A DNA stretch of 64,000 bases from Bacillus sp. AZ43 (GTDB lineage Bacteria; Actinomycetota; Actinomycetes; Mycobacteriales; Geodermatophilaceae), in the NCBI GenBank assembly GCA_004570425.1, contig SPQJ01000003.1, positions 124,001 to 188,000 of the forward strand. The letters run 5' to 3'. The notes under the pieces were generated by a model, which searched no databases, was not told the origin of the DNA, and saw only the letters and a program-made list of their open reading frames with translations. Both the position numbers and the translations under genes were made by a program. The stretch's first letter is position 1; every line of letters begins with the position of its first letter. Of this stretch, positions 9,121 through 16,578 are shown piece after piece.

Positions 9121-9969
9121 TCACACGGCGGGAGCGTTGCTGGCCACCGCGGCCGGTTCCCGCGCGAGTGCCCGCCCTGTGCGGCGGTACCAGGCGGCGA
9201 ACAGCGCGACGAGCAGCAACAGGTCCGCGACGTGGCCGCCGTAGTACATCAACTGTGCAGCAACCTCGACCTCCGCGGCGTCGTGCCCGCCACCCACCGG
9301 TAGCACCGGAGCACGGGAGAACAGCAGCTTGGCCAGGAAGGCGTGCAAGCCGCCGGCGACGACGAGGACGACCAGACGTACCGCCATGCCCGGCCGGCGC
9401 GGCGCGGGATCGGGCCCGGCCACCGCCCAGGCGAACAGGTACCCGGCCAGCAGGAAGTGCAGGTGCAACAGGTGGTGCACAACGTCTGACCGGGCGCTCA
9501 AGGCGTACAGCGGCGTCAGGTAGAGCAGGTACAGCCCGCCGACGCTGAGCACCGCGGCGGTGGCCACGTGGGACAGCCCGTGCAGCACCCGCGACCGCAG
9601 CAGCACGGCTGCCGGGCGCCGGGCGGACACGGGCAGACCCGAGAGCAGCAGGGTCACCGGGGCGCCCATGACCAAGGCAATGGGCGCGAACATCCCCAGC
9701 AACAGGTGCTGCGCCATGTGCCCGTCGGCCGTGCCGGCGTCGACAGCCGGGGACAGCGCGGCTCCCACCAGGACGGCTCCCAGCAGGAAGCTCGCCGTCC
9801 GCCCGCCGCTCCAGCGGCGGCCACTCCCCCGCATGCGGGCGACGCCGGCCAGGTAGCCCGCGCCGAGCACGACGGCGACCAGCACCGGCAACAGCCACGC
9901 CGCCGCGGCGGAGCCCGTCCCGTGCGAACCGCCGTGCGCCAGCACGGCGGCTCCGGACATGGTGTTCAC
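9121..9969 (-). CDS. CtaG/CtaG-like cytochrome c oxidase assembly membrane protein
   Basis: 282 residues. The start GTG at 9969 overlaps the DUF2243 stop (GTGA). There are about seven transmembrane segments with the caa3_CtaG pattern: conserved His in DGHMAQHLLLGMFAPI, SDVVHHLLHLHFLLAGYLF, and a late QLMYYGGHVADLLL. Family members act at the plasma membrane in copper insertion into haem-copper oxidase. Translational coupling to DUF2243 suggests that the two act together. Confidence 0.88.
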   Translation of the reverse strand: MNTMSGAAVLAHGGSHGTGSAAAAWLLPVLVAVVLGAGYLAGVARMRGSGRRWSGGRTASFLLGAVLVGAALSPAVDAGTADGHMAQHLLLGMFAPIALVMGAPVTLLLSGLPVSARRPAAVLLRSRVLHGLSHVATAAVLSVGGLYLLYLTPLYALSARSDVVHHLLHLHFLLAGYLFAWAVAGPDPAPRRPGMAVRLVVLVVAGGLHAFLAKLLFSRAPVLPVGGGHDAAEVEVAAQLMYYGGHVADLLLLVALFAAWYRRTGRALAREPAAVASNAPAV

Positions 9970-10448
9970 CGCCGGTCGGCCCCGGCCTGCCCTTCGCCCC
10001 GGGACCGCCACAGCAGACCCGCACCCACCGCCAACAGCACCAGCGCGGCGCCGTTCCAGGCCAGGTCGTAGGGCAGCAGGTCGACCCCGTAGCGGATCTG
10101 GTGCAGGCGCAGGAGCTTGTGGTCGACGATCCCGTCGAACAGATGGAAGATGCCCAGGCCGAGCACGAAGCCGCCCCACGCCGAACGGCGCGCCAGCGTC
10201 CCGCGGCGGCGCAGGTCGGCGAACCAGAAGAATCCGGCGACCAGCAGCACGAGGTAGGCCGTCTGCAGCAACCCATCCGACAGCAGGCTGATGTCAGGGG
10301 TGGACCGGTCGTAGAAGTGGTGCCAGCTCAGCATCTGGTGGAACACGATCTCGTCGATCGCGGCCATGATCGCGACGCCGAGCATGGTGCCCGTCAGCAC
10401 CGATCGGTGGCGGTCCGCCGTGATGGGTCGGGCGGCGGTGTCCGTCAT
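9966..10448 (-). CDS. DUF2243 membrane protein
   Basis: 160 residues with four hydrophobic segments and the conserved His/Asp-rich motifs of DUF2243 (DEIVFHQMLSWHHFYD, FHLFDGIVDHKLLRLHQIR). The many conserved His and Asp residues facing one side suggest metal binding, but no function is established. It is coupled to the CtaG-like gene by a 4-base overlap and follows the 10466-11005 gene by 17 bases. Confidence 0.85.
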   Translation of the reverse strand: MTDTAARPITADRHRSVLTGTMLGVAIMAAIDEIVFHQMLSWHHFYDRSTPDISLLSDGLLQTAYLVLLVAGFFWFADLRRRGTLARRSAWGGFVLGLGIFHLFDGIVDHKLLRLHQIRYGVDLLPYDLAWNGAALVLLAVGAGLLWRSRGEGQAGADRR

Positions 10449-10465
10449 GCCGAGTCCTCCTGGCG

Positions 10466-11005
10466 TCAGTGGCTGGTCAGCCCGCGGCGGGACTGCAGGG
10501 AGGGCGGGATCCACCGCTCGGCGATCAGCCCGGTCGTGACCGAGTAGATGGCCTTGTGCAGGATGTCTACGACGTGCTCGTTGCGGGGCCAGACCATCGG
10601 CGGGGCCCCCACCCCGGTGGTGTTCTCCAGCGTCTGGTCGGTCGACAGCCGCACGATGGTGTGCGCCACGTGCGCCTGCGGGCCACGGAGCCCGACCGCA
10701 GCCCACACACCCCGCAGGGCCCCCAGCACGGCCCCGGTCCCGTAGTGCATCGCCCAGTTCCAGCCCGTCGGCCGGTCGGCGTCGGACGGATGGCGGCCGA
10801 GCAGAGTGAGCAGGGTCCGGGCGGGGATGTAGGAGTGCGGCCGGCGGGTGACGGCCTGTTCCAGCCTCTCAGCCGCCGTCATCACAGCCACCCCCAGCAG
10901 GCCGGCGGCCGCGCCGCGGCCTGCTGCCGGAAGCAGTGCTCGGGCACGACTTGCCTCGTCCGCAGACATCCCCTGTGATCCCTCCTGTGAGTTGCGGACG
11001 GTCAT
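10466..11005 (-). CDS. Conserved hypothetical, weakly hydrophobic protein
   Basis: 179 residues. One hydrophobic segment lies near residues 28-46 (AAGRGAAAGLLGVAVMTAAE), with a possible second around HYGTGAVLGALRGVWAAVGL, and a conserved-looking middle PTGWNWAMHYGTGAV. I do not recognise a named family. The ATG at 11005 has GGAGGGG just upstream; an in-frame ATG at 10969 also has a ribosome site. It lies in the same minus-strand run as DUF2243/CtaG. Confidence 0.7.
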   Translation of the reverse strand: MTVRNSQEGSQGMSADEASRARALLPAAGRGAAAGLLGVAVMTAAERLEQAVTRRPHSYIPARTLLTLLGRHPSDADRPTGWNWAMHYGTGAVLGALRGVWAAVGLRGPQAHVAHTIVRLSTDQTLENTTGVGAPPMVWPRNEHVVDILHKAIYSVTTGLIAERWIPPSLQSRRGLTSH

Positions 11006-11034
11006 AGCCCCTCCGGCGCGGATCTACACGGTCA

Positions 11035-11613
11035 TCAGGGACGTTGCGCGAACAGCAGCGTGTCCACGGCGGTGCCGGAGTCGGTGTCCCTGTCCATCCG
11101 CTCGAGGCGTTCCGTGCGCCAGCCCCGGACCGCCGTCCCGAGCAACTCCGGGTCGTAGAGCACGTCGGGGTCCTGTGGGCCCCCGGTCCCACGGATGAGG
11201 TTCTCCCGGTCGTGGCCGAGGACCAACAGGTGCCCGCCCGGGAGGACGGCGCCGGCGGACCGCGCAAGGACGTCGACCAGCTCGGGGCGTGGAAGGTGCA
11301 GGTACAGCACGAGAACCAGGTCGAACTCCGCCGAGCCCAGATCGGCGGTCAGCACGTCCTCGACCCGCCACGTCACACGCGCCCCGGGCGGCGCGTTCTC
11401 CTGCCCCCGACCGAGACCGACGGCCGAGAAGTCGATCGTCTCGACATCCCATCCCCCGCCGGCCAGCCACAGCGCCATCCGTCCCTCGCCCGCGGCGACG
11501 TCCAGAGCCCGCCCGGGGGGCAATCCGGCGGTCACCTCGGCGGCCGTGCGGTTCGGCTCGACGGACCACTGCCGCGCCTCGGCGTAGCGGCGGTCCCACT
11601 CAGCGGCTTCCAT
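11035..11613 (-). CDS. Class I SAM-dependent methyltransferase
   Basis: 192 residues, a single Rossmann methyltransferase domain. Motif I is ALDVAAGEGRMALWLA (~residue 36), followed by an acidic residue ending strand 2 (VETIDFS), VEDVLTADLG, and a motif IV-like FDLVLVLYLHLP. It resembles TehB/thiopurine-type small-molecule methyltransferases. The target is not evident. Next to DsbA/CcdA and a CxxC membrane protein, methylation of a thiol or metalloid is a possibility, but this is only context. Confidence 0.85.
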   Translation of the reverse strand: MEAAEWDRRYAEARQWSVEPNRTAAEVTAGLPPGRALDVAAGEGRMALWLAGGGWDVETIDFSAVGLGRGQENAPPGARVTWRVEDVLTADLGSAEFDLVLVLYLHLPRPELVDVLARSAGAVLPGGHLLVLGHDRENLIRGTGGPQDPDVLYDPELLGTAVRGWRTERLERMDRDTDSGTAVDTLLFAQRP

Positions 11614-11642
11614 GTCGCTCCCCTCGATCACACCGGGCTGCC

Positions 11643-12143
11643 TCAGCGGGCCGCGCCGGCGTGCGGCAGAGCCGGCACGGCGCAGGCGACCTGCCCCCGC
11701 AGTCTGCGGGCCAGCGCCCACGCCAGCAGGAGCAGCGCGAGGACGGAGAGCACGGGCTGTACCGGCTCGAAGTACGTCATCGCGCCACTGGCGCCCAGGG
11801 CCAGCAGGACGAGCTTGTTGCAGACCGGGCACCCGACGGCGAAGAACGTCAGCAGTCCGCCGGCACCACCCCACCAGCGCGACCGGCGCTCCTCCACGGC
11901 CGGAGCCGGCTCCGGCGACCCCGGTTCGCGCACGTAGGTCGCCACGAGCAGCCCGGCGAGCGCGGCGCTCGCCAGCAGGGCCGGCCAGGACCACCATGTG
12001 GGCGGCACCTCCCGGCTGAAGACCGGCGTGTCGATGAGGTCGGTCGGGACGGCGACCACCAGCACGCCGACGGCGGTCATGGCGAGCGCGGTGAGCCAGC
12101 GCCGGCGGTCCCAGGCCCGGAGCGCCAGGTACATCGAGGTCAT
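11643..12143 (-). CDS. Membrane protein with GCPVCNK motif
   Basis: 166 residues with four hydrophobic segments. The third begins with a cytoplasm/periplasm-edge motif FFAVGCPVCNKLVLLALG, a CxxC-like pair that could be redox active or metal binding. The C-terminal tail has another Cys (GQVACAVPALPHAG). It overlaps the CcdA-like gene by ATGA, so it probably acts with that thiol-electron transporter. No experimental role is known to me. Confidence 0.78.
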   Translation of the reverse strand: MTSMYLALRAWDRRRWLTALAMTAVGVLVVAVPTDLIDTPVFSREVPPTWWSWPALLASAALAGLLVATYVREPGSPEPAPAVEERRSRWWGGAGGLLTFFAVGCPVCNKLVLLALGASGAMTYFEPVQPVLSVLALLLLAWALARRLRGQVACAVPALPHAGAAR

Positions 12144-13045
12144 CGGGACTCCTGTCGGTCGAGCGCGCGGATCGTGTCGTCGTCAGGACCGGCATCGGTG
12201 GTCCTGGTGCGGATCCGGTGCAGGCGGCGCGCGATGACGCCGAGGAGGAGCGCTGCGGTGGCCGCCAGCAACCAGACGTCGAGATCGCGTGCCGACAGCT
12301 CGGCGATCCAGCTCTGCGCCATGAACTCGAGGTCCGTGGTGTCCCCGAGCCCGAGGACGCCGGTGATGCCGGCGGTGCCGTCGAAGCGGAGGAACAGCCA
12401 GCCGATCACGATGAACAGGGCACCGGAGATCAGCTGGCTCGTGTGCAGCTGCCGACCGCCGATGCACAGCGGGCGACCGCGCAGCCATCTGCGCCGACCG
12501 AGGTCGAACCGGTCCCACAGCAGCGCGAGCACGAACATCGGCGCCGCCATCCCGAGGGCGTAGACGGCCAGGAGGACTCCTCCTCCCACCACGCCCCCAT
12601 CGGTCGCAGCTAGGGTCAGCACGGCGCCGAGGATGGGCCCGGAGCAGAACCCGGCGAGGCCGTAGACCGCACCCAGCGCGAAGGTGCTCGCCCAACCGCG
12701 GGCCCGGCCCGGGGTGGCGACCCGGGCACGAAGCCGGTCGGCTCCGGGCAGGCCGAAGCCACCGCCGAGGAGCTGCACGACCCCGAGAGCGATGATCGTC
12801 CACCCGGCGACGGCGATCAGCACCTCGCGGTGCCCGTAGAAGAGCGTCGAGACCAGCGCCGACCCCACCCCGAGGGGCACGAGGGTCAGGCAGAGGCCAA
12901 GCCAGAAGACGACGGTGCGGGCGAGCAGCTCCCGCGGATGCGCGAACGCGTAGGCGAAGAACGACGGCAGCAGGAGTGCGCTGCAGGGGCTGATGAGCGT
13001 CAGCGCGCCACCGAGGAACGCCGCCGCGAGCCCCAGCTCACCCAT
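12140..13045 (-). CDS. CcdA/DsbD-type thiol-disulfide transmembrane transporter
   Basis: 301 residues with six to seven membrane segments. The first has the CcdA-type Pro-Cys pair in TLISPCSALLLPSFFAYAF, and a second conserved Cys lies in VYGLAGFCSGPILGAVLT. These two cysteines are the ones that relay electrons from cytoplasmic thioredoxin to extracytoplasmic partners. It overlaps the DsbA-like gene by 8 bases and the GCPVCNK gene by 4. A thioredoxin gene lies 3 kb away (15979-16347). Confidence 0.88.
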   Translation of the reverse strand: MGELGLAAAFLGGALTLISPCSALLLPSFFAYAFAHPRELLARTVVFWLGLCLTLVPLGVGSALVSTLFYGHREVLIAVAGWTIIALGVVQLLGGGFGLPGADRLRARVATPGRARGWASTFALGAVYGLAGFCSGPILGAVLTLAATDGGVVGGGVLLAVYALGMAAPMFVLALLWDRFDLGRRRWLRGRPLCIGGRQLHTSQLISGALFIVIGWLFLRFDGTAGITGVLGLGDTTDLEFMAQSWIAELSARDLDVWLLAATAALLLGVIARRLHRIRTRTTDAGPDDDTIRALDRQESR

Positions 13046-13799
13046 CGGCCCCGGCCTCGGCGGCCGCCTGCTCGATCGCCGCGACGAAGGTGTCCGTGGG
13101 CTGCGCACCCATGATCGGTCGGCCGTTGAGCAGGAAGGCGGGCGTGCCGGCGATGCCGAGCTGCTGCCCCTCACGGAAGTCAGCGGTGACCGCGTCGAGC
13201 GTCTCCTGCGACTGCATGGCCGCGGTGAACCGGTCGACGTCCAAGTCGAGGTCGCGAGCGAGCCCGAGCAGCACGTCGTCGGTCAGCTGACCGCTGTTCG
13301 GCGGAAAGCCCAGCGCGTAGACCGCGTCGTGGTACTCCCAGAAGGCGCCTTGCTCCCCCGCCGCCCGTGCGGCCCGCGCCGCCTGGACCGACTGCTCACC
13401 GAAGTAGGGGAAGTCCCGCCACTCCAGCCGGAGAGTGCCGTCCTCGACGAACCGGTCGAAGAGCACCGGCTCGGTCTCCTGGGCGAACTTCGCGCAGAAG
13501 GGGCACTGGAAGTCCTCCCACATGACGAGGACGACCGGCGCGTCGGCGTCCCCCTGTGCCAGCGGGTCGTCGGCGATCCGTCGGGCCTGGTCGTCCGCCG
13601 GCTGCGCCGACCCACCCTCGTGGTGGACGTCCGCCACCGGGCCGCCGGCGTCCCTCCCGTCAGCACGGCCGAGACCCCAGACGACGGCGACGACGCCGAG
13701 CACGACGACCACGGCCAGGGCGATGAACGGTCCACGCAGGGCCTGCGCCGTCGTGGATCGGCCCGTCTCCGGCGGCGTGGTTGGAGCAGCGTTGGGCAC
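13038..13799 (-). CDS. Membrane-anchored DsbA-like thiol oxidoreductase (thioredoxin_4)
   Basis: 253 residues from GTG at 13799, chosen for the AGGGGGAA 8 bases upstream; an ATG at 13823 is an alternative. An N-terminal anchor (~30-50, FIALAVVVVLGVVAVVWGL) is followed by a DsbA/thioredoxin_4 domain with EDFQCPFCAKF (CxxC) near residue 107 and cis-Pro in GIAGTPAFLLNG. It would form or shuffle disulfides outside the membrane and exchange electrons with the CcdA-like protein encoded downstream. It is divergent from the GntR gene across a tandem palindrome. Confidence 0.88.
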   Translation of the reverse strand: MPNAAPTTPPETGRSTTAQALRGPFIALAVVVVLGVVAVVWGLGRADGRDAGGPVADVHHEGGSAQPADDQARRIADDPLAQGDADAPVVLVMWEDFQCPFCAKFAQETEPVLFDRFVEDGTLRLEWRDFPYFGEQSVQAARAARAAGEQGAFWEYHDAVYALGFPPNSGQLTDDVLLGLARDLDLDVDRFTAAMQSQETLDAVTADFREGQQLGIAGTPAFLLNGRPIMGAQPTDTFVAAIEQAAAEAGADG

Positions 13800-13834
13800 G
13801 AGAACTTCCCCCTGACGCGCCATCGTCGACGCGG

Positions 13835-13871
13835 GTTGTCCGGACAACTCGTCTACAGTTGACCGTACAAG
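13835..13871. promoter_or_regulatory. Tandem palindromic operators between DsbA-like and GntR genes
   Basis: GTTGTCCGGACAAC at 13835-13848 is a perfect 14-bp palindrome. A diverged copy, GTTGACCGTACAAG, follows at 13858-13871, with centres 23 bases apart, about two helical turns. The position in a divergent promoter next to a GntR gene suggests that they bind that regulator. Confidence 0.65.
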
Positions 13872-13927
13872 AGCTGCTGCGGTCGTCGATCGCCACCCAC
13901 GGCCCCGTGAACCGAACTGGAGGAGCC

Positions 13928-14743
13928 ATGCCGGAGCTCCCGCGCATTCCCCCGGCGGCACGGCTGGATCGCCACACGAACACACCGCTGTGGCGCCAGC
14001 TCGCCGCCGATCTCCGCGACCGGCTGGACGGCGGCGAGTTCACCGAGGGCTTCCCCGGTGAGGTGGAGCTCGGCCTCCAGTACTCGGTCAGCCGGCACAC
14101 GGTCCGCGAGGCGTTGCGCCAGCTGCGCGCCGACGGCGTGATCAGCACCGGGCGCGGTCGGCGCCCCCGGCTCGCCGCGCTCGACCCGGTCATCGCCCAG
14201 CCCACGGGGATCGCCTACTCGCTGTTCTCCTCCGTGGAGGCCTGCGGGCTGGTGCAGACGTCGGTGGTACGCGTGCTGACCCTGCGGGCGGACGGCGTCA
14301 TCGCCCCCCGGCTGGGGCTGGAGGAGTCGACACCGCTGGTCCACCTCGAGCGGCTGCGCTTGGCCGACGACCGACCACTGGCACTCGACCGCGTCTGGCT
14401 CCCCGCCTCGATCGGTGAGCCCCTGCTGGACGTCGACTTCCGCCGCACCAGCCTGTACGAGGAGCTCGCCCGTACCGGCATCCCGGTCACCGGCGGGCAG
14501 GAGACGGTCCGGGCGGTCATCCCGAGCAGGGCCGAGCACGACGCTCTCGACCTGCAGCCGCCGTCGGCCGTGTTCTCCGTCGAGCGGACGGGCACGAGCT
14601 CCGGTGTCCCCGTCGAGTGGCGGCACACCCTGATCCGGGCCGACCGCTTCGCCCTGACCAGCACGCTGGACCCCCGGCCGGGAGCGACCGAGCCGCCCAG
14701 CGGCGATCTCGCCGCCTCCGCGCTCACGCCGAGCTTCGGCTGA
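13928..14743 (+). CDS. GntR/HutC-family transcriptional regulator
   Basis: 271 residues. The N-terminal winged helix is at ~17-85 (PLWRQLAADLRDRL, then LQYSVSRHTVREALRQLRADG) and the UTRA effector domain at ~95-255. GGAGGAG precedes the ATG. UTRA domains bind small metabolites and change DNA binding. It is followed after 22 bases by a rhodanese and a TauE exporter, so it probably regulates them and, through the shared promoter region, the DsbA-CcdA run. The effector is unknown. Confidence 0.9.
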   Translation: MPELPRIPPAARLDRHTNTPLWRQLAADLRDRLDGGEFTEGFPGEVELGLQYSVSRHTVREALRQLRADGVISTGRGRRPRLAALDPVIAQPTGIAYSLFSSVEACGLVQTSVVRVLTLRADGVIAPRLGLEESTPLVHLERLRLADDRPLALDRVWLPASIGEPLLDVDFRRTSLYEELARTGIPVTGGQETVRAVIPSRAEHDALDLQPPSAVFSVERTGTSSGVPVEWRHTLIRADRFALTSTLDPRPGATEPPSGDLAASALTPSFG

Positions 14744-14765
14744 CCCCACCCAGGAAGGACCGACG

Positions 14766-15119
14766 ATGACCGAGGCGTCCCGCACCACCCGGCTCCCCGA
14801 TGTGGATCCCGGCCAGGCCGCCGAACTGCTCGAGCGGGGCGAGGCCGTGCTCCTCGACGTCCGCGAGCCACAGGAGTGGGCAGCGGGCCACGCCCCGCAG
14901 GCCGAGCACCTGCCGCTTGGTCTCCTCGCCCCGGAGGCGGTGCCGCAGGACCGGCCGGTCGTCGCCGTCTGCCGATCCGGCAACCGCTCGGGCAAGGCCG
15001 CCGACGCCCTGGCCGCTGCCGGCGTGCGGGCGCACAACCTGGCCGGCGGTATGAAGGCGTGGGCGCACGCCGGCCTCCCGGTGGTCACCGACGACGGAGA
15101 GCCGGGCACCGTCGCGTGA
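14766..15119 (+). CDS. Single-domain rhodanese
   Basis: 117 residues: VLLDVREPQEWAAGHAP and the active Cys in AVCRSGNRSGKAAD near residue 75. It would carry sulfane sulfur in the cytoplasm. The stop overlaps the GTG of the TauE-like gene by GTGA, so sulfurtransferase and exporter are made together, as in the first sulfur operon. AAGGA lies upstream of the ATG. Confidence 0.92.
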   Translation: MTEASRTTRLPDVDPGQAAELLERGEAVLLDVREPQEWAAGHAPQAEHLPLGLLAPEAVPQDRPVVAVCRSGNRSGKAADALAAAGVRAHNLAGGMKAWAHAGLPVVTDDGEPGTVA

Positions 15120-15907
15120 TCGTCGCCGCCACGCTCGGGCTGGGCCTGCTCATCGGCCTGAGCCTGGGCGCCCTGGGCGGCGGCGGCTCCATCCTCACCG
15201 TGCCCGCCCTGGTCTACGTCATCGGCCAGGACGCCCGCGCTGCCACGACCAGCAGCCTGTTCATCGTCGGCGTCACCTCGGTCATCGCCGCACTCGGCCA
15301 CGCCCGCAGTGGGCGCGTGCGCTGGGGCGTCGGCGTCGCTTTCGGGATCACCGGCATCGCGGCCGGCTTCGCCGGGACCGCGGTCAACCGGCTCATGAAC
15401 CCCGATGTCCTCCTGCTCGGCTTCGCCGCGGTGATCGTCGTCGCCGCTGTGGGCATGCTCGCCAACAGCGGAGACGAGACGCTCCCGCCAGAAGAGGGCG
15501 ACGCACTTCAGCCCGCACGACGCTGGAGAGCCGGGCGGATCGGACGGATCGCCGGCGCAGGCCTGCTCGTCGGCTTCATGACCGGGCTCTTCGGCGTCGG
15601 CGGAGGCTTCGTGATCGTCCCAGCGCTCACCCTCGCCCTGGGCATGTCCATGCCACAGGCGGTTGCCACGTCGCTGGTCGTCATCTCGATCAACTCCGCC
15701 GGCGCCCTGCTGGCACGCGCCGGCACGGCTCACTTCGACTGGGCCGTGATCGCCCCCTTTACGCTGGCCGCCGTCGCCGGCTCGCTCGGCGGGAAGGTCG
15801 TCGCCGACCGCCTCTCCGGCGCAACCCTCACGCGGGCCTTCGCCGTCCTGCTCATCGCCGTCGCCGTCTACACCGCCACCTCGAGCCTGATCTCGCTCCT
15901 CGGCTGA
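15116..15907 (+). CDS. TauE/SafE-family sulfite/anion exporter (second copy)
   Basis: 263 residues from GTG overlapping the rhodanese stop. The duplicated TauE signatures ([37 protein letters not shown]) and about eight membrane segments are present. It shares order and motif content with the exporter at 4900-5778 and probably arose by duplication. The likely cargo is sulfite or a sulfur oxyanion. A perfect CstR-type palindrome lies just after it, in front of thioredoxin. Confidence 0.9.
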   Translation: MIVAATLGLGLLIGLSLGALGGGGSILTVPALVYVIGQDARAATTSSLFIVGVTSVIAALGHARSGRVRWGVGVAFGITGIAAGFAGTAVNRLMNPDVLLLGFAAVIVVAAVGMLANSGDETLPPEEGDALQPARRWRAGRIGRIAGAGLLVGFMTGLFGVGGGFVIVPALTLALGMSMPQAVATSLVVISINSAGALLARAGTAHFDWAVIAPFTLAAVAGSLGGKVVADRLSGATLTRAFAVLLIAVAVYTATSSLISLLG

Positions 15908-15940
15908 CCGTCGGGAACAGGACGCACCTTTCGCGGGCTT

Positions 15941-15956
15941 ATACCCATATGGGTAT
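15941..15956. promoter_or_regulatory. CstR/CsoR-type operator upstream of thioredoxin
   Basis: ATACCC-ATAT-GGGTAT is a perfect 16-bp palindrome, the best of the four sites in this region, 22 bases before the thioredoxin ATG. Confidence 0.78.
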
Positions 15957-15978
15957 CGGACAACGAAAGGGTCACATC

Positions 15979-16347
15979 ATGAGCTCGACCGACCTCACCG
16001 CCTCGACCTTCCAGGACACCGTCAGCCGTGACGGCATCGTGCTGGTCGACTTCTGGGCCGGCTGGTGCGGCCCCTGCCGGGCCTTCGAACCGGTCTTCGA
16101 GGCCGCCGCGCAGCGCCACCCCGACATCGTCTTCGGCAAGGTCGACACCGAGGCCGAGCAGGAGCTGGCCGCCGCCGCCGGCATCCGGTCGATCCCGACC
16201 CTGATGGCCTTCCGCGACGGCGTCCTCGTGTTCGCACAGCCCGGCGCCCTGCCCGCCGAGGCGCTCGAGGAACTCGTCACCGCGGTGCGCGGACTGGACA
16301 TGGAGCAGGTGCGCGCCGACCTCGCCGACCAGCGCCTCACCGCCTGA
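15979..16347 (+). CDS. Thioredoxin
   Basis: 122 residues with the canonical VDFWAGWCGPCRAF active site near residue 25-35 and cis-Pro in IRSIPTLMAFRDG. The start at 15979 is taken rather than an in-frame ATG at 15949 because the latter falls inside the operator and lacks a ribosome site, whereas AAAGGGT precedes 15979. It would reduce persulfidated cysteines and supply electrons to the CcdA-like transporter. The operator at 15941-15956 places it in the putative persulfide regulon. Confidence 0.94.
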   Translation: MSSTDLTASTFQDTVSRDGIVLVDFWAGWCGPCRAFEPVFEAAAQRHPDIVFGKVDTEAEQELAAAAGIRSIPTLMAFRDGVLVFAQPGALPAEALEELVTAVRGLDMEQVRADLADQRLTA

Positions 16348-16377
16348 TCGCGGGACCTCGCTCGCGGTGTCCCGCGA
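16348..16377 (+). terminator. Hairpin after thioredoxin
   Basis: TCGCGGGAC (16348-16356) pairs perfectly with GTCCCGCGA (16369-16377). The stem core resembles the hairpins that follow both tRNA-Gly relics. Confidence 0.7.
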
Positions 16378-16578
16378 CATCATCTGCGTTGGAATTCGCG
16401 GTGCCGCCATGACTGATCATCCTGTCGGGCGATTGCAAGCCTTGGAGCAGACTTGGTGGGTGGAGTGCCGCCCCGGTGCCATCGCGGTCTTTCCCCCACG
16501 TCTCTTGGCTTCCGAGGCGACTGCGGCAGGACCTTCGCGCCATTGCGACACGTGGCCTCCCCGTGACGGGACCGGCGT

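Noticed and set aside
15949-15978. Earlier ATG start for thioredoxin
   Set aside because: It would lie inside the perfect operator palindrome and has no ribosome site; 15979 has AAAGGGT at the right distance.
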